Assembly (NCBI GenBank): GCA_002699125.1
Contig: PABI01000125.1
Location: 1 to 64,000 of the forward strand
Length of the DNA: 64,000 nucleotides
Direction of reading: 5' to 3'
Source: Anaerolineaceae bacterium
GTDB taxonomy: Bacteria; Chloroflexota; Anaerolineae; Promineifilales; Promineifilaceae
The notes under the pieces were generated by a model, which was given only the letters and a program-made list of their open reading frames with translations, was not told the DNA's origin and ran no database searches. The position numbers and the translations under genes are program-made. Shown here one piece after another: positions 26,781 to 35,518 of the stretch; the stretch's first letter is position 1; every line of letters begins with the position of its first letter.

Positions 26781-28283
26781 TTAACCTTCAATTGGTTCTT
26801 GATAAGCTGGCAAAAAAATAATGAAGACGGAGCCGTTGTTTATCTCGCTGGTCACCTCGATGTTGCCACCGTGCAGCGTCAGAATGCGCTTCACAATATC
26901 CAGGCCCAAACCAGACCCGCGCTGGATCAAATTCTGGGCTCGCGGCGAGCGAAAAAAAGGTTCAAAAATGTGGGGCAGCACTTCCGGCGCAATGCCAATG
27001 CCGCTATCCGCCACCCGAAGCACAATCCGGTTTGTCATCTCATCCAGGCTAACAGAAACATCAACGCCTCCGGTAATTGTATAACGCACTGCATTGGCCA
27101 CCAGATTTGTGATAATCCGGCTTAAAAGGCGGGATTGCCCCTGAACGAACAAAGCGTCCTGAGTTTTATCTAAAGCCAGAGTTAACCCTTTAGCCGTCGC
27201 AACAGGCCTTTGCTCAACGACTACCTGTTCCACCAAATCGCCAAAGTTTACCGGCTTAAAAAGCGGTTCATCCGTTTGCTCCAGATGCGCCAGCGTTAGG
27301 AGATCATCAACGTATTGTTCCAAATGAACTGTTTCTTGATCCAAGATTGTCAAGTAGTGTGCTTTTTTAGAATCATCTGCAGTTTTTAGCAGATTGAGAT
27401 AGAGGCGAATGGCGGTTAAAGGTGTGCGCAGCTCATGAACGAGGGAAATGACATTGTTTTTCAATTCAGAAATTTCAACCTCGCAGGCGCTCAGGCGAAT
27501 TTGGTCAGCCACGCCATCAGTGACATCCTGAACAGTTACAATCGCGCCGCCATGCGGCCAGCGCAAAGCTGTGACGTACAGTTTCCACCAAACCAATCGA
27601 ACGCCTTCTCTCCAGGAAAATTCAATGCCTTGTCCTACCTGCTGGCCATCGAGCACTTTTTGCACCGCTGCCATAATTTCTGGTCGCTCAATCTGCTGGC
27701 AAAGCTGGTTAAAGTTACTGCCAGGACGTGTGCCAATGATTAACGGCTCTGTTGATGTGCGAGACAACTGCTGCCATTCTGGATTAACGGCCGTTACCAA
27801 CCCAACCTCATCCAAAACCGCAACACAGGCCGGCAATGAGTTAAAAAGAATCACGTCCGGCTCACTTAATCGGGAAGCAGCCTGCAAATTGGCATGTTGG
27901 TTCACGGTCTTGTTAATCAACCGCCGCAGCACACTGCCAGATAAATGTTGTTCAAAATAGTAAGCAAATGCACCAAACTCAAGCGCCTGAAGACCTAGGC
28001 CCATCGCTTCCTGGTTGACCAAAACAACAATGGGGACATCTGGCTTTAGCTGGCGCAGCCGTACGAGCAGATTCAAACCATCCCCCACGGTGCCGCTGAA
28101 AGGCAAGCCCAGCAGAATCAACGTGACGGATGTCTTTTGCAGCAAGGTTAGGCCAGCTTCGGCATTGGTCGCAACTTGTATCTGAATATCGTCTAAATCA
28201 ATGGAAATTTTGGAAAGTAGTTGTGAAATTCTTTGTTCTGAATCGTTTTCCAATACGAGCATAAATACATTCTTACTCGCCAT
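26781..28283 (-). CDS. Histidine kinase with degenerate receiver and PAS domain
   Basis: A 500-residue sensor kinase without transmembrane helices. Residues 5-125 fit a response-regulator receiver fold, but the phospho-acceptor position is Gly59 (LILLGLP instead of LILLDLP) and the usual Thr and Lys positions are also changed, so this is a pseudo-receiver. A PAS-like domain covers about 140-255. The dimerisation helix has the phospho-accepting His283 in SLVHELRTPLTAIR, followed by a complete HATPase domain (NLVANAVRYT, ADSGIGI, GSGLGLDIV). The ATG at 28283 is chosen over an upstream in-frame start because it begins the receiver fold and has a GGGGAAAG upstream. No partner response regulator is adjacent; it is divergent from the PfkB gene. 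Confidence 0.88.
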   Translation of the reverse strand: MASKNVFMLVLENDSEQRISQLLSKISIDLDDIQIQVATNAEAGLTLLQKTSVTLILLGLPFSGTVGDGLNLLVRLRQLKPDVPIVVLVNQEAMGLGLQALEFGAFAYYFEQHLSGSVLRRLINKTVNQHANLQAASRLSEPDVILFNSLPACVAVLDEVGLVTAVNPEWQQLSRTSTEPLIIGTRPGSNFNQLCQQIERPEIMAAVQKVLDGQQVGQGIEFSWREGVRLVWWKLYVTALRWPHGGAIVTVQDVTDGVADQIRLSACEVEISELKNNVISLVHELRTPLTAIRLYLNLLKTADDSKKAHYLTILDQETVHLEQYVDDLLTLAHLEQTDEPLFKPVNFGDLVEQVVVEQRPVATAKGLTLALDKTQDALFVQGQSRLLSRIITNLVANAVRYTITGGVDVSVSLDEMTNRIVLRVADSGIGIAPEVLPHIFEPFFRSPRAQNLIQRGSGLGLDIVKRILTLHGGNIEVTSEINNGSVFIIFLPAYQEPIEG

Positions 28284-28398
28284 ATAATTTTCTTTCCCCA
28301 ACAAACCGGGGCTCCTGCCAAATATTGTAGCATAGCAGCGCCCAAAATTGTTCAACAACAACTGCCAAATCGCAACACACATGATAAACTGGCAGGCC

Positions 28399-29433
28399 AT
28401 GTTTGTAACAGCAGGCGGAATGCGAATAGATTATTTGATCACCCACGCCGGTGAGGCGCGGGTAGAAATGGTAGGCGGCAACGGGCTTTATGCCGCCGTA
28501 GGTGCCGCGCTGTGGGATGTGCCGGTTAACGTGTGGGCATGTATTGGCAGCAACTATCCGCAAGCGTGGCTCAACAAACTGCCGGCGCAGCAGATTGGCA
28601 TTGAGGGCTTAATACGCCTGCCCACCCCGCAGGATCATCGCACCTTTTTTGCTTATTTGCCGGACGGCCGTCGCGATGACACCAACCCCGCGGCCCACTT
28701 TGCCCGCATCGGCCAGCCGCTGCCTGCTGCCCTGCAAGATTACATTCACTCCACGCCCGGCCAGGATGACCCGCACAATTACGAACCGCTGGCGCTGCGC
28801 CCGGCAGATTGGCCGGAACAGTGGCGGTCGGTTACGGCCACTTCGGCAAGCGCAACGGCGTTGAACCGCTCAGTGCAAGCTGTTCACCTTTCCCCCCTTG
28901 CCCTGGCCACCCACCTGCACGTCCCGCCCCGGCTGCGGCAGCTTGGGGTGCCACAAATTACCCTCGATCCTGGCGAACGGTACATGATTCCAGAGCGCCG
29001 CGAACTGATTAAACAAATCTTGCCCCAGGTAGACGTTTTTCTACCGAGCGCTATGGAGATTCGGTCATTGTTCGGTACGGAAGCAAACCTTGAGGAAGCG
29101 GCCGTAACGCTCACCAAATGGGGGGCGCGTTGGGTAGTGGTAAAAAATGGGGCGAAGGGGGTGCTGCTGGTGAACGGCCGTACCCAATCCATCACCCATT
29201 TCCCCGCCTACCACACCACCAACGACGCGCGCATCACCGACGTAACCGGCGCGGGCGACAGCTTTTGCGGTGGCTTCATGGTCGGTCTAGCCCAAACGGG
29301 CAAGCCAGCCCAGGCGGTGGCCTACGGCCTCGTCGCCGCCTCGCTGGTGATTGAGGGGTATGGGGCGCTGTATGCGCTTTCGCGCAAAAGTGAGGCGGGG
29401 ACGCGATTGGAGAAAGTGAAACGTGATGCGTGA
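28399..29433 (+). CDS. PfkB-family carbohydrate kinase
   Basis: About 344 residues of the ribokinase/PfkB fold. The anion hole and catalytic base motif DVTGAGDSFCGGF is near the C-terminus, and the N-terminal glycine pair appears as VGGNGLYAAVGAAL. It should phosphorylate a sugar or nucleoside; the specific substrate is unclear. The middle contains an unusual insertion around STPGQDDPHNYEPLALRP. In-frame ATGs also occur at 28381 and 28348; I choose 28399 because MFVTAGGMRIDYL matches the usual start of the fold, though the ribosome-binding site is weak. A shared hairpin separates it from the convergent phosphatase. Confidence 0.8.
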   Translation: MFVTAGGMRIDYLITHAGEARVEMVGGNGLYAAVGAALWDVPVNVWACIGSNYPQAWLNKLPAQQIGIEGLIRLPTPQDHRTFFAYLPDGRRDDTNPAAHFARIGQPLPAALQDYIHSTPGQDDPHNYEPLALRPADWPEQWRSVTATSASATALNRSVQAVHLSPLALATHLHVPPRLRQLGVPQITLDPGERYMIPERRELIKQILPQVDVFLPSAMEIRSLFGTEANLEEAAVTLTKWGARWVVVKNGAKGVLLVNGRTQSITHFPAYHTTNDARITDVTGAGDSFCGGFMVGLAQTGKPAQAVAYGLVAASLVIEGYGALYALSRKSEAGTRLEKVKRDA

Positions 29434-29469
29434 AACGTGAGGAGTTCCCGGTCACGCTTCACGTTTCAC
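29416..29469. terminator. Bidirectional hairpin between convergent genes (GTGAAACG words)
   Basis: Bases 29416-29432 and 29453-29469 pair at 16 of 17 positions. The arms overlap both stop codons, so it would serve pfkB-like and phosphatase genes alike. It is one of the word-built hairpins (repeats of GTGAAACGTGA). Confidence 0.5.
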
Positions 29470-30233
29470 ATATCAATCACTTGCAAAACTTCACCTAAAA
29501 GTCGCCCATTCGTGGCGATGCTTTCTTCGTGATGAATGGTCGCTTCTCCCGCCCAATCGGTGAGCGTGCCGCCGGCTTCTTCCAGAATGACCTGCAATGG
29601 CGCGATATCCCACAGGGCCATGATGGGATCGACCATCACGTCAGCGCGGCCAGTGGCCACGAGGGCATAGCCGTAAGCGTCGCCCCAGGTGCGCTGCACG
29701 TAGCTGGCCTCGATGAGCTTTTGCCATTTTTCAGCACGGCCGTATCGTCCAAACGTATCTAAATCGCTGCACAGCACCACGGCATCTTCCAATTTTGGGG
29801 TACTCGAAACGTGTGCAGGACGGCCGTTCCAAAAGCAGCCGCCACCGCGCACGGCATACACCATCTCGTTCAGCGCCGGAAAATTGATAACACCCAGGAT
29901 TGGGTCGTTATCTTTGAGCAGCGCCACCAGGTTGGCGTACAGCGGCACGCCGCACATGAACGACTTGGTCCCGTCGATGGGGTCGCACACCCAGGTGTAA
30001 GGCGAGTTGTGTTGGGTACGGCCGTACTCCTCGCCAATGATGTTGTGGTCCGGCCAATATTGCTCGATGAGCTGCCGCAGCTTTTGCTCCGCCTGCTGGT
30101 CGGCAATGGTCAGCGGCGTGTTGTCGGCCTTGCGCTGTACCGCCACACCGGTCTGAAAATGGCCCAGCGTCACGCGCCCAGCCTGCCAGGCGGCGTCTAG
30201 GGCGAAGTCGAGAAAATCAGAATAATCGATCAT
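29466..30233 (-). CDS. Inositol-monophosphatase-family enzyme, probable histidinol-phosphatase (HisN type)
   Basis: A 255-residue magnesium-dependent phosphatase. The metal-binding motifs are complete: IIGEEYG (Glu), CDPIDGTKSF (Asp, Asp) and DPIMALWDIAPLQVILEEAGG (third Asp). The sequence TWGDAYGYALVATGRADVM resembles HisN-type histidinol-phosphate phosphatases more than inositol-specific ones, but substrate assignment within this family is uncertain. No other histidine gene is in the window. Confidence 0.8.
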   Translation of the reverse strand: MIDYSDFLDFALDAAWQAGRVTLGHFQTGVAVQRKADNTPLTIADQQAEQKLRQLIEQYWPDHNIIGEEYGRTQHNSPYTWVCDPIDGTKSFMCGVPLYANLVALLKDNDPILGVINFPALNEMVYAVRGGGCFWNGRPAHVSSTPKLEDAVVLCSDLDTFGRYGRAEKWQKLIEASYVQRTWGDAYGYALVATGRADVMVDPIMALWDIAPLQVILEEAGGTLTDWAGEATIHHEESIATNGRLLGEVLQVIDM

Positions 30234-30265
30234 AAAATGGAATCTATGTGAGATCTGGTGTTCAT

Positions 30266-30328
30266 GTTTTCAAGTGTTCAAGTATTCAGGCAATCACCTG
30301 AAAACCTGACACTTGAGCACTTGAAAAC
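30266..30328. repeat. Word-built hairpin (TTCAAGT type)
   Basis: Arms 30266-30290 and 30305-30328 pair with one gap; each arm is made of repeated CAAGTGTTCAAGT-like words. It lies between the phosphatase start and the last gene of the ABC exporter operon and may end that transcript. Confidence 0.45.
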
Positions 30329-30333
30329 TTTCA

Positions 30334-31563
30334 TTATTCATATTGAAAACGCCAGATGCCGATAATTAAAAAGATGGCGGCAAAGGCTAACAAAACAGCT
30401 ACCTCTGGCAAAACGGCCGTTACGCCCAGGCCGCGCGTAATGATATCTTGGAACCCATCCATTGCCCACGACATCGGCGAAAATCGACCAATTGTTTGCA
30501 TCCAGCCAGGCACAATGTCTAACGGCCACCATGCTCCACCTAAAGCAGAAATGGAGAGAACGATCACGGTTCCCAGGGCATTGGCCTGGGCCAATGTGCG
30601 GGTCAACGCCGCCATCATCATGCTCAGGCTGGTGATGGCCAGACCGAAGGCCAGCACCACAATTGCCAGCGCCACCGGGCTGTTGCCCCAGGGCACGTCA
30701 AAAAAGAGGGCCGCCACGATGATGAGCAAAGCCATCTGCACCAGACCAACCAGCAGGATGCCCAGCAGCTTGCCCAGCAAAATGCTGCTCTTGGTGATGG
30801 GCATCACCACCAGACGGCGCAGCGTGCCCGACTGCCGCTCCTGAATCAGTACCGCCGCCCCGCCAATCATGCCAAAGGTGGCAAACATGGCCATCATGCC
30901 GGGGGAGGATTGGTTAAGCCCCTGCGGAATAATCTCATTACTGTCCACCATGATCTCGTCTTCGTTTACCTGGATGGCGACGGGCGGATTTTGCCATTGG
31001 GTTTGGGCGGTGGAGACGGCCGTTGCAAAATAATCTGCCTCATCAACGTCCTGCTCAAACAAACCCAATTCCTCGGCCACGTCACGCGAGATGGTGGCCG
31101 AACTAATGGAGCCGGTCAGCTTGCTCACCGCCCCAAGAACGGCTTGTTCCACCGGCTGCACCTGCTGCACGTTGGCCGGGTCGCTGTAGAAATCGAGCGT
31201 CAGGCTGCTGCCAGCTTGCAGTTCGTCGCTGAAGTTGGCCGGGATGACGAGCCCGGCTTCAGCCTCTTCATTTTCAACGGTTGATGGGAGGGAAACGGCC
31301 GTAACTTCCAAAATCTCCAGCGTGGGATCAGCTTCCAGATTTTCTACCAGCGCCGCCCCTAGGCCGCCTATGTCTTCGTTGGCCACGGCCAACGTCCAGG
31401 TCACCGTCGTGCTGCTGCTTCCTCCAGGCCCAAAACCGCCAATCGCCTGCCCAATCAAAAAGGTAAACACCAGGGGCATGATCAGTTGAAAAATTAATAC
31501 GCCGCGTTCACTGTAGGTTGTTTTTAGATAAAGTTTGGTAATGTCTATTGCATTTTTGAACAT
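30334..31563 (-). CDS. ABC-2 type exporter permease (distal)
   Basis: A 409-residue membrane protein of the ABC-2/DrrB-YhgE-like class: one N-terminal helix, a large extracytoplasmic loop of about 170 residues (DLTL-rich, SSSTTVTWTLAVANED onward), then five C-terminal helices with QSGTLRRLVVMPITKSSILLGKLLG, the conserved cytoplasmic motif. It is the third gene of an operon with another permease and an ATPase, and is related to the middle gene, so the two probably form a heterodimeric channel. The substrate is unknown; drug or lipid-linked compounds are typical. Confidence 0.85.
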   Translation of the reverse strand: MFKNAIDITKLYLKTTYSERGVLIFQLIMPLVFTFLIGQAIGGFGPGGSSSTTVTWTLAVANEDIGGLGAALVENLEADPTLEILEVTAVSLPSTVENEEAEAGLVIPANFSDELQAGSSLTLDFYSDPANVQQVQPVEQAVLGAVSKLTGSISSATISRDVAEELGLFEQDVDEADYFATAVSTAQTQWQNPPVAIQVNEDEIMVDSNEIIPQGLNQSSPGMMAMFATFGMIGGAAVLIQERQSGTLRRLVVMPITKSSILLGKLLGILLVGLVQMALLIIVAALFFDVPWGNSPVALAIVVLAFGLAITSLSMMMAALTRTLAQANALGTVIVLSISALGGAWWPLDIVPGWMQTIGRFSPMSWAMDGFQDIITRGLGVTAVLPEVAVLLAFAAIFLIIGIWRFQYE

Positions 31564-31583
31564 GATTTACTCCAGATTAAGTA

Positions 31584-31652
31584 AGCGAGTTTGCGAGTAT
31601 GCAAGTGAGAAACTTTCTGTACTTGCACACTTGCCACTTGCGCACTTGCCTC
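31584..31652. repeat. Word-built hairpin (GCAAGT/ACTTGC) between exporter genes
   Basis: Left words GCGAGTTTGCGAGTATGCAAGT pair imperfectly with right words ACTTGC...CACTTGCCTCGC. It occupies most of the gap between the two permease genes, as the similar block at 32935-33020 does for the next gap. Confidence 0.45.
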
Positions 31653-31653
31653 G

Positions 31654-32916
31654 CTAGCGGGCCAATCGCCGTTGGAACTGCCACAGCGCCAGACCAACAA
31701 GGACAACGCTCAGGCCCAACAAAACGCCGGCTTCCAGCAGCACCGCATCCAAACCCAGACCAAAAAGCGTCAGGTCAGAGAAGCCATCGAGCGCCCAGCG
31801 GTTGATGCTGATCTTGCTCAACTGCTCCAAAAAAGGTGGGAAGTTTTGCGCCGGGACGAAGTTGCCGCCCAGAGCCGCAAACAGCAGCGTCACCACCGAG
31901 CCGACGATGTTGGCCTGATTGGCATCCCGGGCAAAGGCAGCCACCAACGCACCCAGGCTGGTAAAGGCCAGCACCACCACAAACACCATCAGCGCCAGGC
32001 CCAATGGGGAACTGCCCCAATCCAGACCAAATAGCAGCGAAGAGGCGATGACAAAGACCACAAATTGCAGCGCACCGGTGAGAAAAACGCCGCCAATTTT
32101 GCCCAGTAAAATTTCCAGGTGGCTGGTGGGCGTGCTGACCAAACGGTCCAGCGTGCCGCCCTGCTGCTCATCCAGAATGGAGCGCGTGCCATCCACCATG
32201 GAAAACATGAGGAACAGGATGCCCATGCTGGGAGCAAAGAAGGCGAATGGATTGAGGTCGCCACTTTCTTCTTCGTCACCCACGGAAATGTCGTTGAGGC
32301 TGATGCTGATTTGATTTTGGCCGATCTCGCTTTCCAGCTCCTCGTTGAGCACGGTGCCCAGGTTGGCCATTGCCGGACCGAGCGTGGGGCCAGCTTCGGT
32401 CAGCTGCTCAACGGTGACATCGACGGAAATAGCGGCCGTATTAAAGCCGTTCACAATCTGGGTCACCACGCCGCGCACGATATTGGGCGTGAGGGTGGCA
32501 CCTGGGTCGGCGTAGAACTGGACTTGGGAAATGGCCTGCTCTGAAGAATCATCATCCCCACCCTCCACCGCCGCACTAAACGACGCCGGAATCAGAATGG
32601 CAGCCCGGGCATCGCCGGCCTGCACTTGCTCACGGGCAGCAGCCAAATCGGTCATTACAGCTACGTCCAGCAGGTCAGCCAGATCGTCACTGGTTAAAAT
32701 CTCAATAAATTGATCACCCTGTGCGCCCTCATCCTGGTTGATGACCAGCACCGGAATGGCGTCAAACGGCACCGGGTCACTGCCGCTAATAAAGCCGCCA
32801 AAAGCGGAGCCAATAATGGCTGACAGCACCAGCGGAGCCAAAATCATTAAAATGAGCGCGTTGCGATCGCGAAAACGAATCAGGGTATCTTTCCAGGCAA
32901 TTGTCCAAATTTTCAT
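31654..32916 (-). CDS. ABC-2 type exporter permease (proximal)
   Basis: A 420-residue permease with the same plan as the distal one: an N-terminal helix (LILMILAPLVLSAIIGSAFGG), a ~190-residue external loop, and a C-terminal membrane domain with EQQGGTLDRLVSTPTSHLEILLGKIGG. It should pair with the distal permease and be powered by the ATPase gene upstream. The gene follows the ATPase after about 107 bases that hold an inverted repeat. No substrate clue is visible. Confidence 0.85.
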   Translation of the reverse strand: MKIWTIAWKDTLIRFRDRNALILMILAPLVLSAIIGSAFGGFISGSDPVPFDAIPVLVINQDEGAQGDQFIEILTSDDLADLLDVAVMTDLAAAREQVQAGDARAAILIPASFSAAVEGGDDDSSEQAISQVQFYADPGATLTPNIVRGVVTQIVNGFNTAAISVDVTVEQLTEAGPTLGPAMANLGTVLNEELESEIGQNQISISLNDISVGDEEESGDLNPFAFFAPSMGILFLMFSMVDGTRSILDEQQGGTLDRLVSTPTSHLEILLGKIGGVFLTGALQFVVFVIASSLLFGLDWGSSPLGLALMVFVVVLAFTSLGALVAAFARDANQANIVGSVVTLLFAALGGNFVPAQNFPPFLEQLSKISINRWALDGFSDLTLFGLGLDAVLLEAGVLLGLSVVLVGLALWQFQRRLAR

Positions 32917-32934
32917 GGTAAACCTCTAAATAGT

Positions 32935-33020
32935 GGCAAGTTTGCAAGTGGGCAAGTGGGCAAGTGAGAATCTACCTGAACTTGCAACCTGCATACTTGC
33001 AAACTCGCAAACTCGTAGAC
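32935..33020. repeat. Word-built inverted repeat (GCAAGTGG / CTTGCAAACTCG)
   Basis: Left GGCAAGTTTGCAAGTGGGCA pairs loosely with right ACTTGCAAACTCGCAAACTC. The wording overlaps that of the hairpin in the previous gap, showing a shared design but not a shared sequence. Confidence 0.45.
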
Positions 33021-33023
33021 TTT

Positions 33024-33980
33024 CTAGTCCCGTAAAGCACGCCCGGTCAGGTGAAGAAAGACGGCTTCCAGGTTGGGTTCTTGAATTTCCAGGCGGCGGA
33101 TGGAACGGCCGTGTTCGGCCACCGTTTGCAAAATGCGGGACAATACTTCGTTGGCATCTTTGGCCTGCACAATCACATGCTCAGCTTCGCCATCGGCCTG
33201 GTGAATGCCCTCCAGTGCGGCCAGGTCAGTGACGAGCGTGCCGTTAATTTCGGCCGTTTCACCGATGTCCAGATTAATGGTGTCGTATTGGCCTACTGTT
33301 GCCGTTAGTTCATCCTGTGTCCCCACAGCAATCAGCTTGCCGTGGTCGATGATGCCGATACGGTCGCTTAGCTCTTCGGCTTCTTCCATGTAGTGGGTGG
33401 TGTAGAGTACCGTGAGTCCTTGCTCGTTAAGCTCTTTCACCGTATCCAAAATACGGCGGCGGCTTTGCGGATCGATACCCACGGTGGGTTCATCCATATA
33501 CAAAACTTTAGGGCTGTGCAGCAGGCCCACGGCAATGTTGATGCGCCGCTTCATGCCGCCGGAGAACGTTTCTATTTTGTCATCAGCGCGATCGGTGAGG
33601 CCGGCAATTTCTAGAACGGCCGTTACCCGCTCCTTCAACTTTTCCCCGGACAAGCCGTACATCTTGCCCCAAAAGTTCAGGTTTTCTCGGGCGCTAATGG
33701 TGTCGTAGAGGGCAATCTCCTGCGGCACCACGCCGATGACCTGCTTAACCGCTTTGGCGTCTTGGGTGATGGAATGGCCGTCGATGATGGCATCGCCGCT
33801 GGTGGGGGCCAGCAGACCACTAAGCATAGAAATCGTGGTGCTTTTGCCCGCGCCGTTGGGTCCCAGCAGACTAAAAATTTCCCCCTGCCGGATGGCAAAC
33901 GAAACGCCTTGAACGGCCGTAACGCCATCGGGTGGATTGTACTGTTTGTGTAAATCTTTTACTTCAACAATCGGTGACAT
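33024..33980 (-). CDS. ABC exporter ATP-binding protein
   Basis: A 318-residue DrrA/CcmA-type ATPase that drives the two downstream permeases. Walker A GPNGAGKST is at 40-48, the signature is FSGGMKRR, Walker B is VLYMDEPTVGID and the switch histidine is in YTTHYMEEAEEL. The C-terminal 80 residues form the regulatory extension typical of this class (IRRLEIQEPNLEAVFLHLTGRALRD). It is the first gene of the operon. Confidence 0.92.
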   Translation of the reverse strand: MSPIVEVKDLHKQYNPPDGVTAVQGVSFAIRQGEIFSLLGPNGAGKSTTISMLSGLLAPTSGDAIIDGHSITQDAKAVKQVIGVVPQEIALYDTISARENLNFWGKMYGLSGEKLKERVTAVLEIAGLTDRADDKIETFSGGMKRRINIAVGLLHSPKVLYMDEPTVGIDPQSRRRILDTVKELNEQGLTVLYTTHYMEEAEELSDRIGIIDHGKLIAVGTQDELTATVGQYDTINLDIGETAEINGTLVTDLAALEGIHQADGEAEHVIVQAKDANEVLSRILQTVAEHGRSIRRLEIQEPNLEAVFLHLTGRALRD

Positions 33981-34327
33981 CGGTTTCTCCTAATAATTTA
34001 ACGCAGAGGCGCGGAGGCGCAGAGATGCTGCCCAGCCTATGTTGTTGTTACTTTTCGGAATCTGATAGCGAGTTTAGCGGCAAACGGCCGTCGCCGAATG
34101 TGCCGGAAGTCATGCGTCAGGTCATGCTCTTACCATGACTCTCTTCGATTGTAATCACACAATGGGGAGAACAAATCAACCGATCAGTTGATAAACAGCC
34201 ACCAACTGACCACTATTTATTTTCCTAAAATTTCGGTTTTTGCGTGTCATTCTCGCGCAGGCGGGAATCCACTGCCTTGGACTCCTGCCTGCGCAGGAGT
34301 GACAGGCAGGGCTTGACTAGACTCGAC
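33981..34327. repeat. Gap with CAGAG-word and REP-like repeats
   Basis: This 347-base gap between the ABC operon start and the end of holB holds no gene I can support. At 33995-34022 is an ACGCAGAGGCGCGGAGGC-type word repeat. At 34236-34306 lie two inverted REP-like units (GTCATTCTCGCGCAGGCGGG and its partner CCTGCGCAGGAGTGACAGG), positioned as a possible terminator for holB. One ACGGCCGT copy lies at about 34084. Confidence 0.5.
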
Positions 34328-35347
34328 TCACGCCAATTCAGGAATGGGGTAAACCAGAAGGAGATTCTCCAGAACCAGGCGGATATTGGCATTGCGCTCC
34401 AGCTGCCAAAGCGCTTCGTTGGTCTGGTTCAGGCTGGCATTGATCTGCTCTGAGGTCCAACTGGCTGCCAGTGGTTCCAGATGCTCAATTTCATCCACGT
34501 TGGTCAATATGAGGTTTATAGACTGGCCGCGCCGTTGGTTAAGCAGGGTCAAATCGCGCCACCAGCTCAGCCAGGTTTTGAGCACGTCGGGCAAGGTTTC
34601 CGGCTTGCGCGAAAGTTTATCGGCCAGGGCAAAGCGGTGGGCACGTCGTCCAGCCAGGGCACTATGCAGTTGGGACAAATGCTCAGCGCGCGTTTGCAAA
34701 ATCGTCTCATCTTGCGCTGCCTGGATGGCCCAACCTAAACGGCCGTCAGCCAGATGAGCCAATAACGTCGCTTTCTCCGCCTGAACCTGCCAGCGCGTGG
34801 CTAAACTTTGCTCAATGAGATCGGGAGGTAACGGCCGTAAATTAAGCGTACGGCAGCGCGAAGAAATTGTCGGCAGCAGCATATCGGCATCGATAGCCGT
34901 GAGGAGCAGAACGACTTTGCCCGGTGGTTCTTCCAGGGTCTTCAAGAAAGCGTTGGCCGCCCCAATCGTGGCCGCGTCGAACCGTTCTAGAATCGCCACC
35001 TTGTAGCGCGCTTCGTAAGCGGATAGGTTCAAATCTTGCTGCAATTGGCGAATCGTTTCAATTTTGAGCGTCAATTTGCCCCGTCCGCTCACCTCCGGCA
35101 AAACCAGCTTCACGTCCGGATGGCGGTCGATGGCGATTAGTTTGCAGGGGCGGCAGTGGCCACACGGCCGTTCCACTTCCGGCGCTTCGCAGTTTAATGC
35201 CTGGGCAAAGGTGCGGGCCAATGTGGTCTTGCCCACCTGATCTGGTCCGGTGATGAGATAAGCGTGTCCCAGCCGATCATTTGCCAGCCCACTAACTATC
35301 ATCTCTACTGCCCAACTGTGTCCCACAATGTTGTCCCAATTATTCAT
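34328..35347 (-). CDS. holB: DNA polymerase III delta' subunit
   Basis: A 339-residue clamp-loader subunit of the AAA+ family. It begins NNWDNIVGHSWAVEMIVSGL, has a Walker-A-like GPDQVGKTTLA, the zinc-binding cysteines of CGHCRPC, the FLKTLEEPP switch and the SRC motif in ISSRCRTL, which reaches the neighbouring subunit. The C-terminal collar domain is present. Length and motif order match HolB; DnaX (tau/gamma) is less likely at this size. It is divergent from the thiolase gene. Confidence 0.9.
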   Translation of the reverse strand: MNNWDNIVGHSWAVEMIVSGLANDRLGHAYLITGPDQVGKTTLARTFAQALNCEAPEVERPCGHCRPCKLIAIDRHPDVKLVLPEVSGRGKLTLKIETIRQLQQDLNLSAYEARYKVAILERFDAATIGAANAFLKTLEEPPGKVVLLLTAIDADMLLPTISSRCRTLNLRPLPPDLIEQSLATRWQVQAEKATLLAHLADGRLGWAIQAAQDETILQTRAEHLSQLHSALAGRRAHRFALADKLSRKPETLPDVLKTWLSWWRDLTLLNQRRGQSINLILTNVDEIEHLEPLAASWTSEQINASLNQTNEALWQLERNANIRLVLENLLLVYPIPELA

Positions 35348-35375
35348 GAGCCAATTTTAAGGTGAAACGGCCGTT

Positions 35376-35405
35376 TTACCAATTCAGATGCGACGCGGTT
35401 ATAAT
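35376..35405 (+). promoter_or_regulatory. Possible thiolase promoter (TTACCA-18-TATAAT)
   Basis: A perfect TATAAT at 35400-35405 has a partial -35 18 bases before it. A leader of about 105 bases would then include GGATTGGACC (35425-35434) and ATTGGTCCAA (35471-35480), inverted halves of the palindrome seen near 21.5 kb. Confidence 0.35.
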
Positions 35406-35518
35406 TGACGCGCAAGGTTTACCCGGATTGGACCTGTTTTTTCTGGAATAAAGCGATCTCATTGATCAATATTGGTCCAACCTCCGAGCATCTGAACAAT
35501 CAAAATGGAGATTCCCAC

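Noticed and set aside
30334-33980. Known drug-efflux operon identity
   Set aside because: The motifs support an ABC-2 exporter but nothing points to a substrate.
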